From Ralstonia sp. A12 (GTDB lineage Bacteria > Pseudomonadota > Gammaproteobacteria > Burkholderiales > Burkholderiaceae): a stretch of DNA of 64,000 nucleotides. The translations under genes and the position numbers were made by a program. Under the pieces are notes generated by a model. The model had not been told where the DNA came from. It worked only from the letters and a program-made list of their open reading frames with translations, and did no database searches. Below, piece after piece: positions 33,522 to 42,513 of this stretch. Location of the stretch: the NCBI RefSeq assembly GCF_000801955.1, contig NZ_JSZO01000007.1, positions 310,001 through 374,000 on the forward strand, written 5' to 3'. Numbering within the stretch: the first letter of the stretch is position 1; the number at the start of each line of letters is the position of its first letter.

Positions 33522-33558
33522 AACATCCACGCCAGGTGACGCGCCTCGCGTGGATGTT
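33522..33558. repeat. Strong 11-bp inverted repeat between convergent leuA and lipoprotein genes
   Basis: AACATCCACGC (33522-33532) and GCGTGGATGTT (33548-33558) are perfect arms around a 15-base loop. It lies where two transcripts converge and may act as a bidirectional, T-poor terminator or an RNA-stabilising structure. The rest of 33336-33571 contains no gene I can support. Confidence 0.5.
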
Positions 33559-33571
33559 GCCGTTTCGGCGC

Positions 33572-34093
33572 TCAGCGGCTGGAATCGTGATCGTGGTCGT
33601 ACATCGGGTCTGGGCTGACCTGCGTGAGCCGCACGATGCCGTCGCGGTCGAAATAGAAATTCATCAGCGACGGCCACACACCTTCGTGCTTGAAGCGGTA
33701 GGACCACACCCGCCGATCCATCAGCCGAAAGTAGGCGGTCTCCTCGGGCTTGCCGAACATCTGCTGCACATCTTTCTGCGTCGAAGTGCCGACGCGAATC
33801 TTCGCAAACTCCATCGTTGTCAGGATCTGCCGAAACGAGACGAGCTTGCCGCTCGCGTCGAAGTCAGCGGCATAGGTGAATTGCCCGTATGGCTGGGTGG
33901 GATATAGCCATCGCGTGCCACCGTCCGCTCGCGGGTATTGTTCGGGTGGTTTGCCAAAACGCGCTTCTACGGCAGGCGCCGGCTGGCCGATCAGTGCTTC
34001 GCCTGTTTGAACAGGGGCCAGTACGGTACATGCGCTCATCAACGCCAGCGCCATGGCGAGCAGCGCAGTACGCTGCCAAGTTCGGGTGCTCAC
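33572..34093 (-). CDS. Putative lipoprotein, BamE/SmpA-like
   Basis: The 173-residue protein has a signal peptide ending in a lipobox (Leu18-Met-Ser-Ala-Cys22). Two repeats of the BamE-like pattern follow, in which a glycine-containing turn precedes a short W/Y-rich strand: GQPAPAVEARFGKPPEQYP...WLYPTQPYGQFTY and VGTSTQKDVQQMFGKPEETAYF...VWSYRF. It is probably an outer-membrane-associated lipoprotein. It is too diverged and duplicated to call BamE itself. It is divergent from the amino-acid-binding protein gene. Confidence 0.85.
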   Translation of the reverse strand: MSTRTWQRTALLAMALALMSACTVLAPVQTGEALIGQPAPAVEARFGKPPEQYPRADGGTRWLYPTQPYGQFTYAADFDASGKLVSFRQILTTMEFAKIRVGTSTQKDVQQMFGKPEETAYFRLMDRRVWSYRFKHEGVWPSLMNFYFDRDGIVRLTQVSPDPMYDHDHDSSR

Positions 34094-34195
34094 GATGGTT
34101 CTCCTGAATGCCTTCAGTGTAGGGCGTCATGTCGCTTGGCCGCTTGTGCCGGCGAGGCGGCGCGCTTTACCATCCGCGCTTCACGGGGAGTTGCC

Positions 34196-35455
34196 ATGAT
34201 GTTTCGCTTGTTTGTGGCCGCGTTGGCGGCCGTTGGGTTATGCGCCACTGCCATTGCGCAACCTGAGGCTGCGCCGATTCGGCTGGCGTTGATCGAGGGC
34301 TTGTCCGGCCCGTTCGCCAATGCGGGGGAGGCGGTGGATCGCAATCTGCGCTTCGCCATCGAGGGGGTGAATGCGCGTGGTGGCGTGAAGCTGCCTGACG
34401 GGCGCCATCCACTTGCACTCGTGCGCTTGGACAGCAAGAACACGGTCGACGAATCCTTGCTGCAACTGCAGGCCGCCACCGATGCGGGAATCCGCTTCGT
34501 CCTGCAGGGCAATAGCTCGGCGGCCGCGGCTGCGTTGTCGACGTCCATCTCGCGCTACAACGAACGCCATCCGGAGTCGCGCGTGCTGTACCTGAACTAC
34601 GCCGCCGTCGATCCAGCCCTGACCAATGAGGCCTGCAGCTTCTGGCATTTCCGTTTTGACGCGTCGGCCGACATGCGAATGCATGCGCTGACTGAGGTGA
34701 TCCGCACCGATAAGGCCATCAAGAAGGTCTACCTGATCGGGCAGGACTACACATTCGGCCGTCAGGTAGCGCAATCGGCGCGTCAGCAATTGGGCGAAAA
34801 GCGGCCGGATGTGGCCATCGTTGGCGAGGTGCTGCACCCGATTGGCAAGGTGAAGGACTTCGCGCCGTATGTGGCGCGCATTGCCGCGTCGGGTGCGGAT
34901 ACGGTCATCACCGGCAACTGGGGCAATGATCTGACGCTGCTCGTCAAGGCTGCGCGCGATGCGGGGCTCAAGGCGCGCTTTTTCACGTTCTATGGCAACT
35001 CGCTGGGCGCGCCAGGGGCGATGGGCGAGGCGGGTGTTGGTCGCGTGGTGGCGGTGGCGGAGTGGCATCCGAACCTCGGTGGCGCCAAGTCCGATGCGTT
35101 CTACAAGGCCTTCCGCGCGCGCTTTCCGGCGCCGGCTGACGACTACCCCTTGCTACGCGATCAAATGATGATCGACATGCTGGCCACCGCCATCGAGCGC
35201 GCAGGCACGGCGGAGGCGGGCGCGGTAGCACGTGCGTTGGAAGGCGCTTCGCTCGACAATGGTTTCCACCGCATGACGCTGCGTGCGGAGGATCACCAGG
35301 CGATCCAACCGCTGATCGTTACGCTGATGGAGCGGGCAGGCACGCCCGGCACGCCATTCGATATCGAGGGCTCCGGTTATGGCTTTCGCACGCTGAAAGT
35401 GATTCCTGCGACGCAAACGGCATTGCCCACCACTTGCAAAATGGCGCGCTATTGA
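34196..35455 (+). CDS. Branched-chain amino acid-type ABC transporter substrate-binding protein
   Basis: The 419-residue periplasmic type 1 binding protein (LivJ-like) has a signal peptide (about 1-21, cleavage before QPEAAP). Its core starts IRLALIEGLSGPFANAGEAV. The ribosome-binding site GGGGAG precedes the ATG ATG start; I use the first. No permease or ATPase genes are adjacent, so it is a solitary binding protein that must pair with a distant transporter or act as a sensor. The ligand is unknown; an amino acid, amide or aromatic compound is possible. Confidence 0.88.
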   Translation: MMFRLFVAALAAVGLCATAIAQPEAAPIRLALIEGLSGPFANAGEAVDRNLRFAIEGVNARGGVKLPDGRHPLALVRLDSKNTVDESLLQLQAATDAGIRFVLQGNSSAAAAALSTSISRYNERHPESRVLYLNYAAVDPALTNEACSFWHFRFDASADMRMHALTEVIRTDKAIKKVYLIGQDYTFGRQVAQSARQQLGEKRPDVAIVGEVLHPIGKVKDFAPYVARIAASGADTVITGNWGNDLTLLVKAARDAGLKARFFTFYGNSLGAPGAMGEAGVGRVVAVAEWHPNLGGAKSDAFYKAFRARFPAPADDYPLLRDQMMIDMLATAIERAGTAEAGAVARALEGASLDNGFHRMTLRAEDHQAIQPLIVTLMERAGTPGTPFDIEGSGYGFRTLKVIPATQTALPTTCKMARY

Positions 35456-35471
35456 CCACCTGACACAGAAC

Positions 35472-35501
35472 TGTCGTCTGTGGGGGCTTTTGGGCTATAA
35501 T
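35472..35501 (+). promoter_or_regulatory. Sigma-70 promoter of rpsO
   Basis: A perfect TATAAT (35496-35501) preceded by GGGC lies 18 bases after TGTCGT (35472-35477). Position and strength fit the ribosomal protein S15 gene 115 bases downstream. Confidence 0.7.
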
Positions 35502-35616
35502 CGCGGTCTTGCCGTCCAGGCCGGATTTGGAATGGGGTCGGCAAGACATTGTTCAACACGGCACCAGCGGCGGCGATTTTCAAACGCTGCAGTGTCCGCA
35601 AGTCAAAGGAATCGAA

Positions 35617-35886
35617 ATGTCCGTTGCTAACATCAACAAGCAAGAAATCGTCAAGGATAACGGCCGCAGCGCCAACGACACGGGTAGCCCGGAAGTGCAG
35701 GTTGCACTGCTGACCGCCCGCATCAACGAACTGCAGCCGCACTTCAAGGCGCACATGAAGGACCACCACAGCCGTCGCGGTCTGCTCAAGATGGTGAGCC
35801 GTCGTCGCCGTCTGCTGGACTACCTCAAGGGCAAGGACGCTGACCGTTACACTGCGCTGGTTGCGAAGCTGGGTCTGCGTAAGTAA
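35617..35886 (+). CDS. rpsO: 30S ribosomal protein S15
   Basis: The 89-residue protein has the expected S15 length, with the core [50 protein letters not shown]. It binds 16S rRNA helices 20-22 in early 30S assembly. The start has AAAGGA. It is followed by a terminator-like hairpin and then pnp, the conserved rpsO-pnp order in proteobacteria. Confidence 0.98.
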   Translation: MSVANINKQEIVKDNGRSANDTGSPEVQVALLTARINELQPHFKAHMKDHHSRRGLLKMVSRRRRLLDYLKGKDADRYTALVAKLGLRK

Positions 35887-35919
35887 TGGTGGGTCTCACG
35901 CACTGCGCGTGATGAAAAG

Positions 35920-35957
35920 TGCCTGCGTCAGCGTGCTGATGCAGGCATTTTGTTTTT
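35920..35957 (+). terminator. Terminator (possibly partial) after rpsO
   Basis: TGCCTGCGTCAGC (35920-35932) and GCTGATGCAGGCA (35935-35947) form a 13-bp stem with one G-U pair and only two loop bases, followed by TTTTGTTTTT. In other proteobacteria the terminator here is leaky, so some pnp mRNA may come from rpsO. Confidence 0.85.
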
Positions 35958-36065
35958 GGCGGCCGCGTTTGTGGCCGCGTCGGGCAACCGGCAAATATGG
36001 CAGTCGGCCAGTTCAGTTGATGAAGCGGCTGCCAGGGACCGGAGGCGGCAGGAAGCAGAGTCTTG

Positions 36066-36112
36066 TGTCATTCCAGTGCGGCGTTGCATGTCAGCGCCGC
36101 GCTGGAATGGCA
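36066..36112 (+). promoter_or_regulatory. Long hairpin in the pnp leader, candidate RNase III site
   Basis: CATTCCAGTGCGGCG (36069-36083) pairs with CGCCGCGCTGGAATG (36095-36109): 15 bp with one G-U, extendable by three more pairs outward. It has an 11-base loop and no T run, so it is not a terminator. It lies about 110 bases before pnp. In E. coli a pnp leader stem is cut by RNase III and then PNPase represses its own mRNA. The remaining 35958-36217 shows no gene. Confidence 0.6.
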
Positions 36113-36217
36113 TAAAACACACCTCTGCAACCGCACCGTCTTCCGGAACGTGTTTGTCGTGGCGCAATGAAATCGCGTTTGACGCGTGAGCGCCGCGAAT
36201 ACCGAACAGGAGATGCT

Positions 36218-38392
36218 ATGACCATGTTCAACAAGATCGTCAAAGAATTCCAATGGGGCGGCCATAAGGTCCGCATGGAAACGGGTGAGATCGCCCGTCA
36301 AGCGAGCGGCGCCGTGCTGCTCGACATGGACGACACCGTCGTGCTCGCCACCGTGGTGGGCGCCAAGAACCCGAAGCCGGGTCAGGACTTCTTCCCGCTG
36401 ACCGTCGACTACCTCGAGAAGACCTACGCCGCCGGCAAGATTCCGGGTGGCTTCTTCAAGCGTGAAGGCCGTCCGTCAGAAAACGAAACGCTGACCTCGC
36501 GCCTGATCGATCGTCCGCTGCGTCCGCTGTTCCCGGAAGGCTTCTACAACGAAGTCCAGGTCGTCATCCACGTGCTGTCGATCAACCCGGAAGTGCCGGC
36601 CGATATCCCGGCGCTGGTGGCCGCTTCGGCTGCGCTGGCCGTGTCGGGTCTGCCGTTCAACGGCCCGGTGGGCGCTGCCCGCGTGGGTTACAAGGATGGC
36701 CAGTACCTGCTGAACCCGAACCGCGCGCAACTGGCGCATTCGGATCTGGACCTGGTTGTGGCCGGTACCGAGCGTGCCGTGCTGATGGTGGAATCCGAAG
36801 CGCAGCAGCTGTCGGAAGAGATCATGCTGGGCGCTGTGGTGTTCGGCCACGAGCAGATGCAGATCGCCATCAACGCGATTCACGATCTGGTGCGTGAAGG
36901 CGGCAAGCCGGAGTGGGATTGGCAAGCTGCTCCCAAGAACGAAGCGCTGGTCGCCAAGGTGTCCGAACTGGGCCTGGCTGACCTGCAAGCCGCTTACCAA
37001 CTGCGCCAGAAGTCGGCCCGCAGCCAGAAGCTGAAGGAAGTCTACAAGTCGGTCGCCGAGAAGCTGGCTGCCGCTGGCGTGGAAGCCGACGGCGTGGAAG
37101 TCGACAACATCCTGTTCGAGCTCGAGTCGAAGATCGTGCGCGGCCAGATCCTGAACGGCGAACCGCGTATCGACGGCCGCGACACCCGCACGGTGCGCCC
37201 GATCGAAATCCGCTCGTCGGTGCTGCCGCGTGCGCACGGTTCGGCCTTGTTCACGCGTGGTGAAACGCAAGCGCTGGTGGTGGCCACTCTGGGCACCAAG
37301 AGCGACGAGCAGATCATCGACGCGCTGCAAGGCGAGTACCGTGACCGCTTCATGCTCCACTACAACATGCCGCCGTTCGCCACGGGCGAAACCGGCCGCG
37401 TGGGCAGCCCGAAGCGCCGCGAAGTCGGCCACGGCCGTCTGGCCAAGCGCGCACTGATTCCGGTGCTGCCGAAGGACGACGAATTCGCCTACACGATCCG
37501 TCTGGTGTCGGAAATCACCGAATCGAACGGCTCCTCGTCGATGGCTTCGGTGTGCGGCGGCTCGCTGTCGCTGATGGATGCTGGCGTGCCCATCAAGGCG
37601 CACGTCGCAGGTGTGGCCATGGGCCTGATCCTGGAAGACAACAAGTTCGCCGTGCTGACCGATATCCTGGGTGACGAAGATCACCTGGGCGACATGGACT
37701 TCAAGGTGGCGGGTACCGACGCTGGTATCACCGCGCTGCAGATGGACATCAAGGTGCAGGGCATCACCAAGGAAATCATGCAGGTGGCACTGGCGCAAGC
37801 CAAGGAAGGCCGTCTGCACATCCTGGGCAAGATGCAATCGGCCATGGGTCACGCACGCACCGAACTGTCGGAGCATGCGCCGCGCATGATCACCGTCAAG
37901 ATCAATCCGGAGAAGATCCGCGACGTGATCGGCAAGGGCGGTTCGACCATCCAGGCGCTGACCAAGGAAACCGGCTGCACAATCGACATCGGGGAAGACG
38001 GCACGATCACCATCGCGTCGACCTCGTCGGAAGGCATGGCGGAAGCCAAGCGCCGCATCGAAGGCATCACGGCTGAAGCCGAAGTGGGCAAGATCTACAA
38101 CGGTACCGTGCTCAAGCTGCTGGACTTCGGCGCGATCGTGAACATCCTGCCGGGCAAGGACGGTCTGCTGCACATCTCGGAAATCGCCAATGAGCGCGTG
38201 AACCAGGTCTCCGACTACGTGAAGGAAGGCCAGGCAGTGCGCGTGAAGCTGCTGAGCACTGACGAGAAGGGCCGCATGCGTCTGTCGATCAAGGCCGCCA
38301 AGGCTGAAGAAGGCGACGTGCCGGCTGCTGCACCGCAAGCGCCGGGCGCTGGCGACGCTGCTTCGCAACAGCAGCAGCAACAACAGCAGTAA
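36218..38392 (+). CDS. pnp: Polyribonucleotide nucleotidyltransferase (PNPase)
   Basis: The 724-residue 3'-to-5' phosphorolytic exoribonuclease is a degradosome component. The order is RNase PH domain 1 (about 1-145), alpha-helical linker (150-235), RNase PH domain 2 (about 310-535), KH (about 555-615; [15 protein letters not shown]) and S1 (about 622-695). The C-terminus ends in eight glutamines encoded by CAA/CAG triplets. The ATG at 36218 follows AACAGGAG. A strong leader hairpin suggests RNase III/PNPase autoregulation. Confidence 0.98.
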   Translation: MTMFNKIVKEFQWGGHKVRMETGEIARQASGAVLLDMDDTVVLATVVGAKNPKPGQDFFPLTVDYLEKTYAAGKIPGGFFKREGRPSENETLTSRLIDRPLRPLFPEGFYNEVQVVIHVLSINPEVPADIPALVAASAALAVSGLPFNGPVGAARVGYKDGQYLLNPNRAQLAHSDLDLVVAGTERAVLMVESEAQQLSEEIMLGAVVFGHEQMQIAINAIHDLVREGGKPEWDWQAAPKNEALVAKVSELGLADLQAAYQLRQKSARSQKLKEVYKSVAEKLAAAGVEADGVEVDNILFELESKIVRGQILNGEPRIDGRDTRTVRPIEIRSSVLPRAHGSALFTRGETQALVVATLGTKSDEQIIDALQGEYRDRFMLHYNMPPFATGETGRVGSPKRREVGHGRLAKRALIPVLPKDDEFAYTIRLVSEITESNGSSSMASVCGGSLSLMDAGVPIKAHVAGVAMGLILEDNKFAVLTDILGDEDHLGDMDFKVAGTDAGITALQMDIKVQGITKEIMQVALAQAKEGRLHILGKMQSAMGHARTELSEHAPRMITVKINPEKIRDVIGKGGSTIQALTKETGCTIDIGEDGTITIASTSSEGMAEAKRRIEGITAEAEVGKIYNGTVLKLLDFGAIVNILPGKDGLLHISEIANERVNQVSDYVKEGQAVRVKLLSTDEKGRMRLSIKAAKAEEGDVPAAAPQAPGAGDAASQQQQQQQQ

Positions 38393-38411
38393 GCGCGGTC
38401 TCTCGCTATCC

Positions 38412-38447
38412 AAAAACGGCTGGACATCGTCCAGCCGTTTTTTTGTT
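38412..38447 (+). terminator. Rho-independent terminator after pnp
   Basis: AAAACGGCTGGAC (38413-38425) and GTCCAGCCGTTTT (38429-38441) form a perfect 13-bp stem with a 3-base loop, followed by more T residues. Confidence 0.95.
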
Positions 38448-38483
38448 TACACTGCGTCGCGAGTTCTCCTTCCGCGACCAATC

Positions 38484-39431
38484 ATGAGCCGTCTGTTCGA
38501 GCAAAACCGCATCGCAGTTGTCTGGGATTTCGACAAGACGCTGATCCCGCGCTACATGCAAGTGCCGCTGTTTGAGCGCTATGGCATCGTTGAGCAGGGT
38601 TTCTGGGATGAGGTGGCTGCGGGCTCCCGCGAAATCGAATCGCGCGGCCAGAAGGTCAACCACGAGACGTTCTACCTCAACGTGCTGCTGCGCCACGTGC
38701 GCGATGGCCGCATGGCCGGACTCGATAACACCACGTTGCGCACGCTTGGCGAACAGCTCGAATTCTTCCCCGGTGTAACCGATTTCTTCGGGCGTAGCAA
38801 AGCCTGGGTGCGCGACAACGGCGCGTATCAGGCCTTCGACATCAAGCTCGAGCACTACATCGTCAGTACTGGCCTGACCGAGATGATCAAGGGTTCGCCC
38901 ATCGCCCCGTATATCGACGGCGTGTGGGGCTGCGAATTTCTGGAAGCGCCTGATGCGAACGGTCGCCCGGTCGTCTCCGAAGTCATCTACGCCATCGACA
39001 ACACCACCAAGACGCGCGCGCTGTTCGAGATCAACAAGGGCGTCAACAAGCACCCGGAAGCTGTGAACGTAAACTCGTCGATTGCCGAGGATGAGCGTCG
39101 CGTGCCGTTCGCCAACATGATCTACGTGGCGGATGGTCCGAGCGATATTCCGGCCTTCTCCGTTGCGCGCAAAGGTGGTGGCCGCACGTATGCGGTTTAC
39201 AACCCCGAGAGCCCGCGCTCGTTCGAGCAGGCCGACAATTTGCGTGCCGACGACCGCGTCGACATGCTTGGGCCCGCGGACTATCGCGCCGGTTCACCGA
39301 CCGAGATGTGGCTCAAATTGCATATTGGCAAAATCGCCGACGCCATCGTTCACGGTAAGCAGGAAATCCTGCGCGAGACATCGCGCGGCATCCCGCAGCA
39401 CTTTGTCGAGCCCAAGCGCACCGCGTCGTAA
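38484..39431 (+). CDS. HAD-superfamily hydrolase (phosphatase-like)
   Basis: The 315-residue protein has HAD motif I as VVWDFDKTL (nucleophile Asp15, acid Asp17), a Ser/Thr motif near YIVSTGL, and motif IV as VADGPSDIPAF. The large cap region (about 25-110) resembles phosphoserine-phosphatase-like HAD enzymes. Its substrate is unknown. It begins about 35 bases after the pnp terminator and is followed 20 bases later by the quinone oxidoreductase gene. Confidence 0.87.
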   Translation: MSRLFEQNRIAVVWDFDKTLIPRYMQVPLFERYGIVEQGFWDEVAAGSREIESRGQKVNHETFYLNVLLRHVRDGRMAGLDNTTLRTLGEQLEFFPGVTDFFGRSKAWVRDNGAYQAFDIKLEHYIVSTGLTEMIKGSPIAPYIDGVWGCEFLEAPDANGRPVVSEVIYAIDNTTKTRALFEINKGVNKHPEAVNVNSSIAEDERRVPFANMIYVADGPSDIPAFSVARKGGGRTYAVYNPESPRSFEQADNLRADDRVDMLGPADYRAGSPTEMWLKLHIGKIADAIVHGKQEILRETSRGIPQHFVEPKRTAS

Positions 39432-39451
39432 CTCTCACCGATCAGATTCCC

Positions 39452-40456
39452 ATGAAAGCGATTGAAATCACCCAGTACGGCGGCCCTGAAGTCCTGAAGC
39501 TCGGCGAGCGCCCGATGCCCGAGCCGAAGGCGGGCGAAGTGTTGATCCGCGTGCGCGCAGCCGGCGTGAATCGGCCCGACGTGTTCCAGCGCACGGGCAA
39601 CTATCCGGTGCCGCCGGGTGCGTCTGACATTCCTGGGCTGGAAGTGGCGGGCGAAATCGTGAGTGGTGATCTGTCGCATGCCGATAATCGCTACGGCCTG
39701 AAGGCGGGCGACCGTGTGTGTGCGTTGGTGCAAGGCGGTGGCTATGCGGAGTTCTGCGTAGCGCCAATTGGCCAGGTGCTGCCGGTGCCGGCAGGCTTGT
39801 CCGATGTCGAGGCGGCAGCGCTGCCCGAAAACTACTTCACGGTGTGGTCGAATGTGTTCGATCGCGGTTTGCTGGGGCGGGGCGCGCATGGCAAGGACGA
39901 GACGCTGCTCGTGCAGGGCGGCTCCAGCGGCATCGGCACGACGGCCATTCAGATGGCAGCGGCACTCGGCTACCGCGTGTTCGCCACAGCTGGCAGCACC
40001 GACAAGTGCGCCGCATGCGTCGAGTTGGGTGCCACGCGCGCCATCAACTACAAAACGGAAGACTTTGCAGAGATCGTCAAGGCCGAAACCGGCCGCGGCG
40101 CCGACGTGGTGCTCGACATGGTTGGCGGCAGCTACGTCGCGCGCGAGATTGCCTGCACGGCTGACGACGGCCGCATCGTGTTGATCGCGCTGTTGGGCGG
40201 CGCCAAGGCCGAAGTGCCGCTGGGCGACATTCTGCGCCGACGCATTACGCTGACGGGCTCGACGTTGCGTCCGCGTCCGGTGGCCTTCAAAGCGGCAATT
40301 GCCGCTAACCTTTACGAGCATGTGTGGCCGCTGTTGGCCTCGGGCCGCATCAAGCCTGTCATCCACGAGGTCATGCCGGCGGCGCAGGCAGCGCAGGCGC
40401 ATGCGTTGATGGAATCCAGCGCCCACATCGGCAAGATCATGTTGGTTTGGGATTGA
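39452..40456 (+). CDS. NAD(P)H:quinone oxidoreductase, zeta-crystallin/PIG3 type
   Basis: The 334-residue zinc-free MDR-family protein has N-terminal GroES-like MKAIEITQYGGPEVLKLGERPMPEP and a Rossmann domain with VQGGSSGIGTTAIQMA (NADPH loop) and NYKTEDF. PIG3-like members reduce quinones by one electron and are tied to oxidative stress, but substrates vary. It is probably co-transcribed with the HAD gene. tpiA downstream has its own promoter. Confidence 0.9.
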   Translation: MKAIEITQYGGPEVLKLGERPMPEPKAGEVLIRVRAAGVNRPDVFQRTGNYPVPPGASDIPGLEVAGEIVSGDLSHADNRYGLKAGDRVCALVQGGGYAEFCVAPIGQVLPVPAGLSDVEAAALPENYFTVWSNVFDRGLLGRGAHGKDETLLVQGGSSGIGTTAIQMAAALGYRVFATAGSTDKCAACVELGATRAINYKTEDFAEIVKAETGRGADVVLDMVGGSYVAREIACTADDGRIVLIALLGGAKAEVPLGDILRRRITLTGSTLRPRPVAFKAAIAANLYEHVWPLLASGRIKPVIHEVMPAAQAAQAHALMESSAHIGKIMLVWD

Positions 40457-40472
40457 GTTCAAGACGTCAAAA

Positions 40473-40502
40473 TTGACCCTGTTTTTGCTGCCACGGTAGA
40501 AT
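40473..40502 (+). promoter_or_regulatory. Sigma-70 promoter of tpiA-secG
   Basis: TTGACC (40473-40478) and TAGAAT (40497-40502) are 18 bases apart, predicting a start near 40509, about 33 bases before tpiA. Confidence 0.8.
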
Positions 40503-40541
40503 GCCGGGTTTATTTGACAGTCGACCGGGCGGAACAAGAAC

Positions 40542-41288
40542 GTGAACGCAAGACCGAAGCTGGTGGTAGGCAACTGGAAGCTGCATGGCAGCCTGAACAC
40601 CAACGCCGCGCTGCTTGAGCAGATCAAGGCCGCGGGCAAGACCAGCGCCACGCTGGCGGTGTGCGCACCGTTCCCATATCTGGCTCAGTGCCAGTCGCTG
40701 CTAGCTGGTTCCGCAGTGGGTTGGGGTGCACAGGATGTGTCGGCCGAAGCGCGCGGTGCTTTCACCGGCGAAGTAGCGGCGTCGATGCTGTCGGAATTTG
40801 GCTGCGGCTACGCGATCGTCGGTCACTCCGAGCGTCGTACGTACCACGGTGAAATCGATGCGCAAGTGGCGGCCAAGGCACTGCGCGCGCTGGAGCACGG
40901 CATTACCCCGATCGTCTGCGTGGGTGAAACGCTGGCGCAGCGTGAAGCCGATGAAACCGAGCAAGTGGTCGGTCGCCAACTGGATGCGGTGCTGGAAGCG
41001 TTGTCGGTCGAGCAACTGGGCAATATCGTCGTGGCTTACGAGCCGGTCTGGGCGATCGGTACTGGCAAGACCGCGACAAGCGAGCAAGCGCAGGCTGTGC
41101 ATGCATTCCTGCGCGCGCGCGTCGCCGCCCGTGATGCAGGTGTGGCGCAGCGTCTGCCGGTTCTGTACGGCGGTAGCGTCAAGCCGGACAACGCTGGCGA
41201 ATTGTTTGCGATGGCGGATATCGATGGCGGCCTGATCGGCGGCGCATCGCTGAAGGCCGAAGATTTCCTGGCGATCGGCCGCGCTTGA
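40542..41288 (+). CDS. tpiA: Triosephosphate isomerase
   Basis: The 248-residue TIM barrel interconverts DHAP and glyceraldehyde 3-phosphate. Active-site residues are Lys13 (GNWKLHG), His in VGHSERR and Glu in [15 protein letters not shown]. The start is GTG with a modest GGAAC site; the N-terminus [13 protein letters not shown] is complete. secG follows after 65 bases, an arrangement common in bacteria. Confidence 0.97.
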   Translation: MNARPKLVVGNWKLHGSLNTNAALLEQIKAAGKTSATLAVCAPFPYLAQCQSLLAGSAVGWGAQDVSAEARGAFTGEVAASMLSEFGCGYAIVGHSERRTYHGEIDAQVAAKALRALEHGITPIVCVGETLAQREADETEQVVGRQLDAVLEALSVEQLGNIVVAYEPVWAIGTGKTATSEQAQAVHAFLRARVAARDAGVAQRLPVLYGGSVKPDNAGELFAMADIDGGLIGGASLKAEDFLAIGRA

Positions 41289-41353
41289 GCGATTGATCAA
41301 GATTGCAACATGCGGCGCATGTGCGACTGCAACATATTATTGAGAGATACGAA

Positions 41354-41704
41354 ATGGCAATTCTGAAGACTCTGCTGCTGGTAGCGCAAATCCTGAGCGC
41401 GCTTGGTGTGATTGGCTTGGTGCTGCTGCAGCACGGCAAGGGCGCTGACGTGGGCGCTGCTTTCGGTTCGGGCGCGTCGGGCAGCCTGTTTGGCGCGACC
41501 GGTTCGGCCAACTTCCTGTCGCGTACGACGGCTGTGCTGGCTAGCGTGTTCTTTGTAGCCACGCTGGCGCTAACGCTGATCGGTACCAACAAGGGCAGTG
41601 TATCGGCAGGCGTGATGGGTTCGGTGGCGCCGGCTGTGCCGGCAGCTTCGGCGCCTGCGGCATCGGCTCCGGCTGCAGCCTCCGCGCCGGCCGTGCCCAA
41701 GTAA
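41354..41704 (+). CDS. secG: Protein-export membrane protein SecG
   Basis: The 116-residue small SecYEG subunit has two transmembrane helices (about 4-24 and 53-73). They are separated by the Gly-rich loop LQHGKGADVGAAFGSGASGSLFG, which is the SecG hallmark. The C-terminal 30 residues are an Ala/Pro tail. I start at the ATG at 41354, giving MAILKTLLLVAQ. Earlier in-frame codons lack similarity. Confidence 0.95.
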   Translation: MAILKTLLLVAQILSALGVIGLVLLQHGKGADVGAAFGSGASGSLFGATGSANFLSRTTAVLASVFFVATLALTLIGTNKGSVSAGVMGSVAPAVPAASAPAASAPAAASAPAVPK

Positions 41705-41777
41705 TTTGCTGTAACGGTCGCGGGCGCGCTATTGGTTTTTTCGGTGCGCCGCGATGCATAAGATTTTTGTTTGTGCA

Positions 41778-41807
41778 TTGAACAAAAGCTTCGCTTTGCG
41801 GTAGAAT
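41778..41807 (+). promoter_or_regulatory. Sigma-70 promoter for tRNA-Leu (and possibly nuo)
   Basis: TTGAAC (41778-41783) and TAGAAT (41802-41807) are 18 bases apart, 77 bases before the tRNA. No terminator is visible between the tRNA and nuoA, so read-through into nuo is possible. Confidence 0.7.
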
Positions 41808-41883
41808 GTGAGGCTTGAAACAATGCGGAAAACAGCGAAGGCGCTAAGCCCGATCTGGGTTCCTGATAGAGTTTCTTCCCCCA

Positions 41884-41968
41884 GCCGACGTGGTGAAATT
41901 GGTAGACACGCTATCTTGAGGGGGTAGTGGCGAAAGCTGTGCGAGTTCGAGTCTCGCCGTCGGCACCA
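41884..41968 (+). tRNA. tRNA-Leu (anticodon GAG)
   Basis: An 85-base class II tRNA with CCA encoded. The acceptor stem is GCCGACG/CGTCGGC. The anticodon arm is CTATC-TTGAGGG-GGTAG, with anticodon GAG reading CUC/CUU. A long variable arm (TGGCGAAAGCTG) and the T-loop GTTCGAGTC are present. It closely resembles E. coli tRNA-Leu(GAG). It lies 179 bases before nuoA. Confidence 0.97.
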
Positions 41969-41991
41969 ATCAAATTCGGGGTCTGGCTAAT

Positions 41992-42017
41992 GGGATGTTC
42001 CGCTTAGGGATGTTCCG
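41992..42017 (+). repeat. Short direct repeat upstream of nuoA
   Basis: GGGATGTTCCG occurs at 41992-42002 and again at 42007-42017, a 15-base period, in the tRNA-nuoA gap. It could be tandem regulatory sites or a chance duplication. The rest of the gap holds GGCGCC arms near 42077-42104 but no terminator. Confidence 0.35.
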
Positions 42018-42147
42018 TTCGGGCTCCATCCGCAAGACGACGTTCAGTTGAGGCGTCGTGAGGCTGCGGACCCGGCGCCTTCGATGGGGCGACAAGGCGC
42101 CGCCTGCGGGCAGTGCTGTTGCAACCATTCAAAAAGGCGGGCGTCCC

Positions 42148-42507
42148 TTGAACCTCGAAGCCTATTTCCCCGTATTGTTGTTCATCGTCGTCGGTGTTGG
42201 TCTTGGCCTTGCACTGATGACCATCGGCCGAATTCTCGGTCCGAACAATCCCGATCCTCAAAAGCTCTCGCCGTACGAGTGCGGCTTCGAAGCCTTCGAA
42301 GACGCGCGCATGAAGTTCGACGTGCGCTATTACCTCATCGCCATCCTGTTCATCCTGTTCGATCTGGAGACCGCGTTCCTCTTCCCGTGGGGCGTGGCGC
42401 TGCGTGAGATCGGCTGGCCGGGGTTCTTCGCGATGGGTGTGTTTCTTCTCGAGTTTCTCGTGGGCTTCGTCTACATCTGGAAAAAAGGCGCGCTCGATTG
42501 GGAGTGA
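42148..42507 (+). CDS. nuoA: NADH-quinone oxidoreductase subunit A
   Basis: The 119-residue complex I membrane subunit has three helices and the conserved [34 protein letters not shown] segment. The start is TTG at 42148, giving [12 protein letters not shown] as in related NuoA. Earlier codons do not match the family. It is the first of 14 nuo genes transcribed in the same direction. Confidence 0.96.
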   Translation: MNLEAYFPVLLFIVVGVGLGLALMTIGRILGPNNPDPQKLSPYECGFEAFEDARMKFDVRYYLIAILFILFDLETAFLFPWGVALREIGWPGFFAMGVFLLEFLVGFVYIWKKGALDWE

Positions 42508-42513
42508 TGTGAA

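Noticed and set aside
36476-38413. 645-codon frame antisense to pnp
   Set aside because: Shadow of the GC-rich third codon positions of pnp; no family similarity.
41735-41760. T run (TTTTTT) after secG considered as a terminator
   Set aside because: No stable stem precedes the T run; only weak GGCGC/GCGCC arms flank it.
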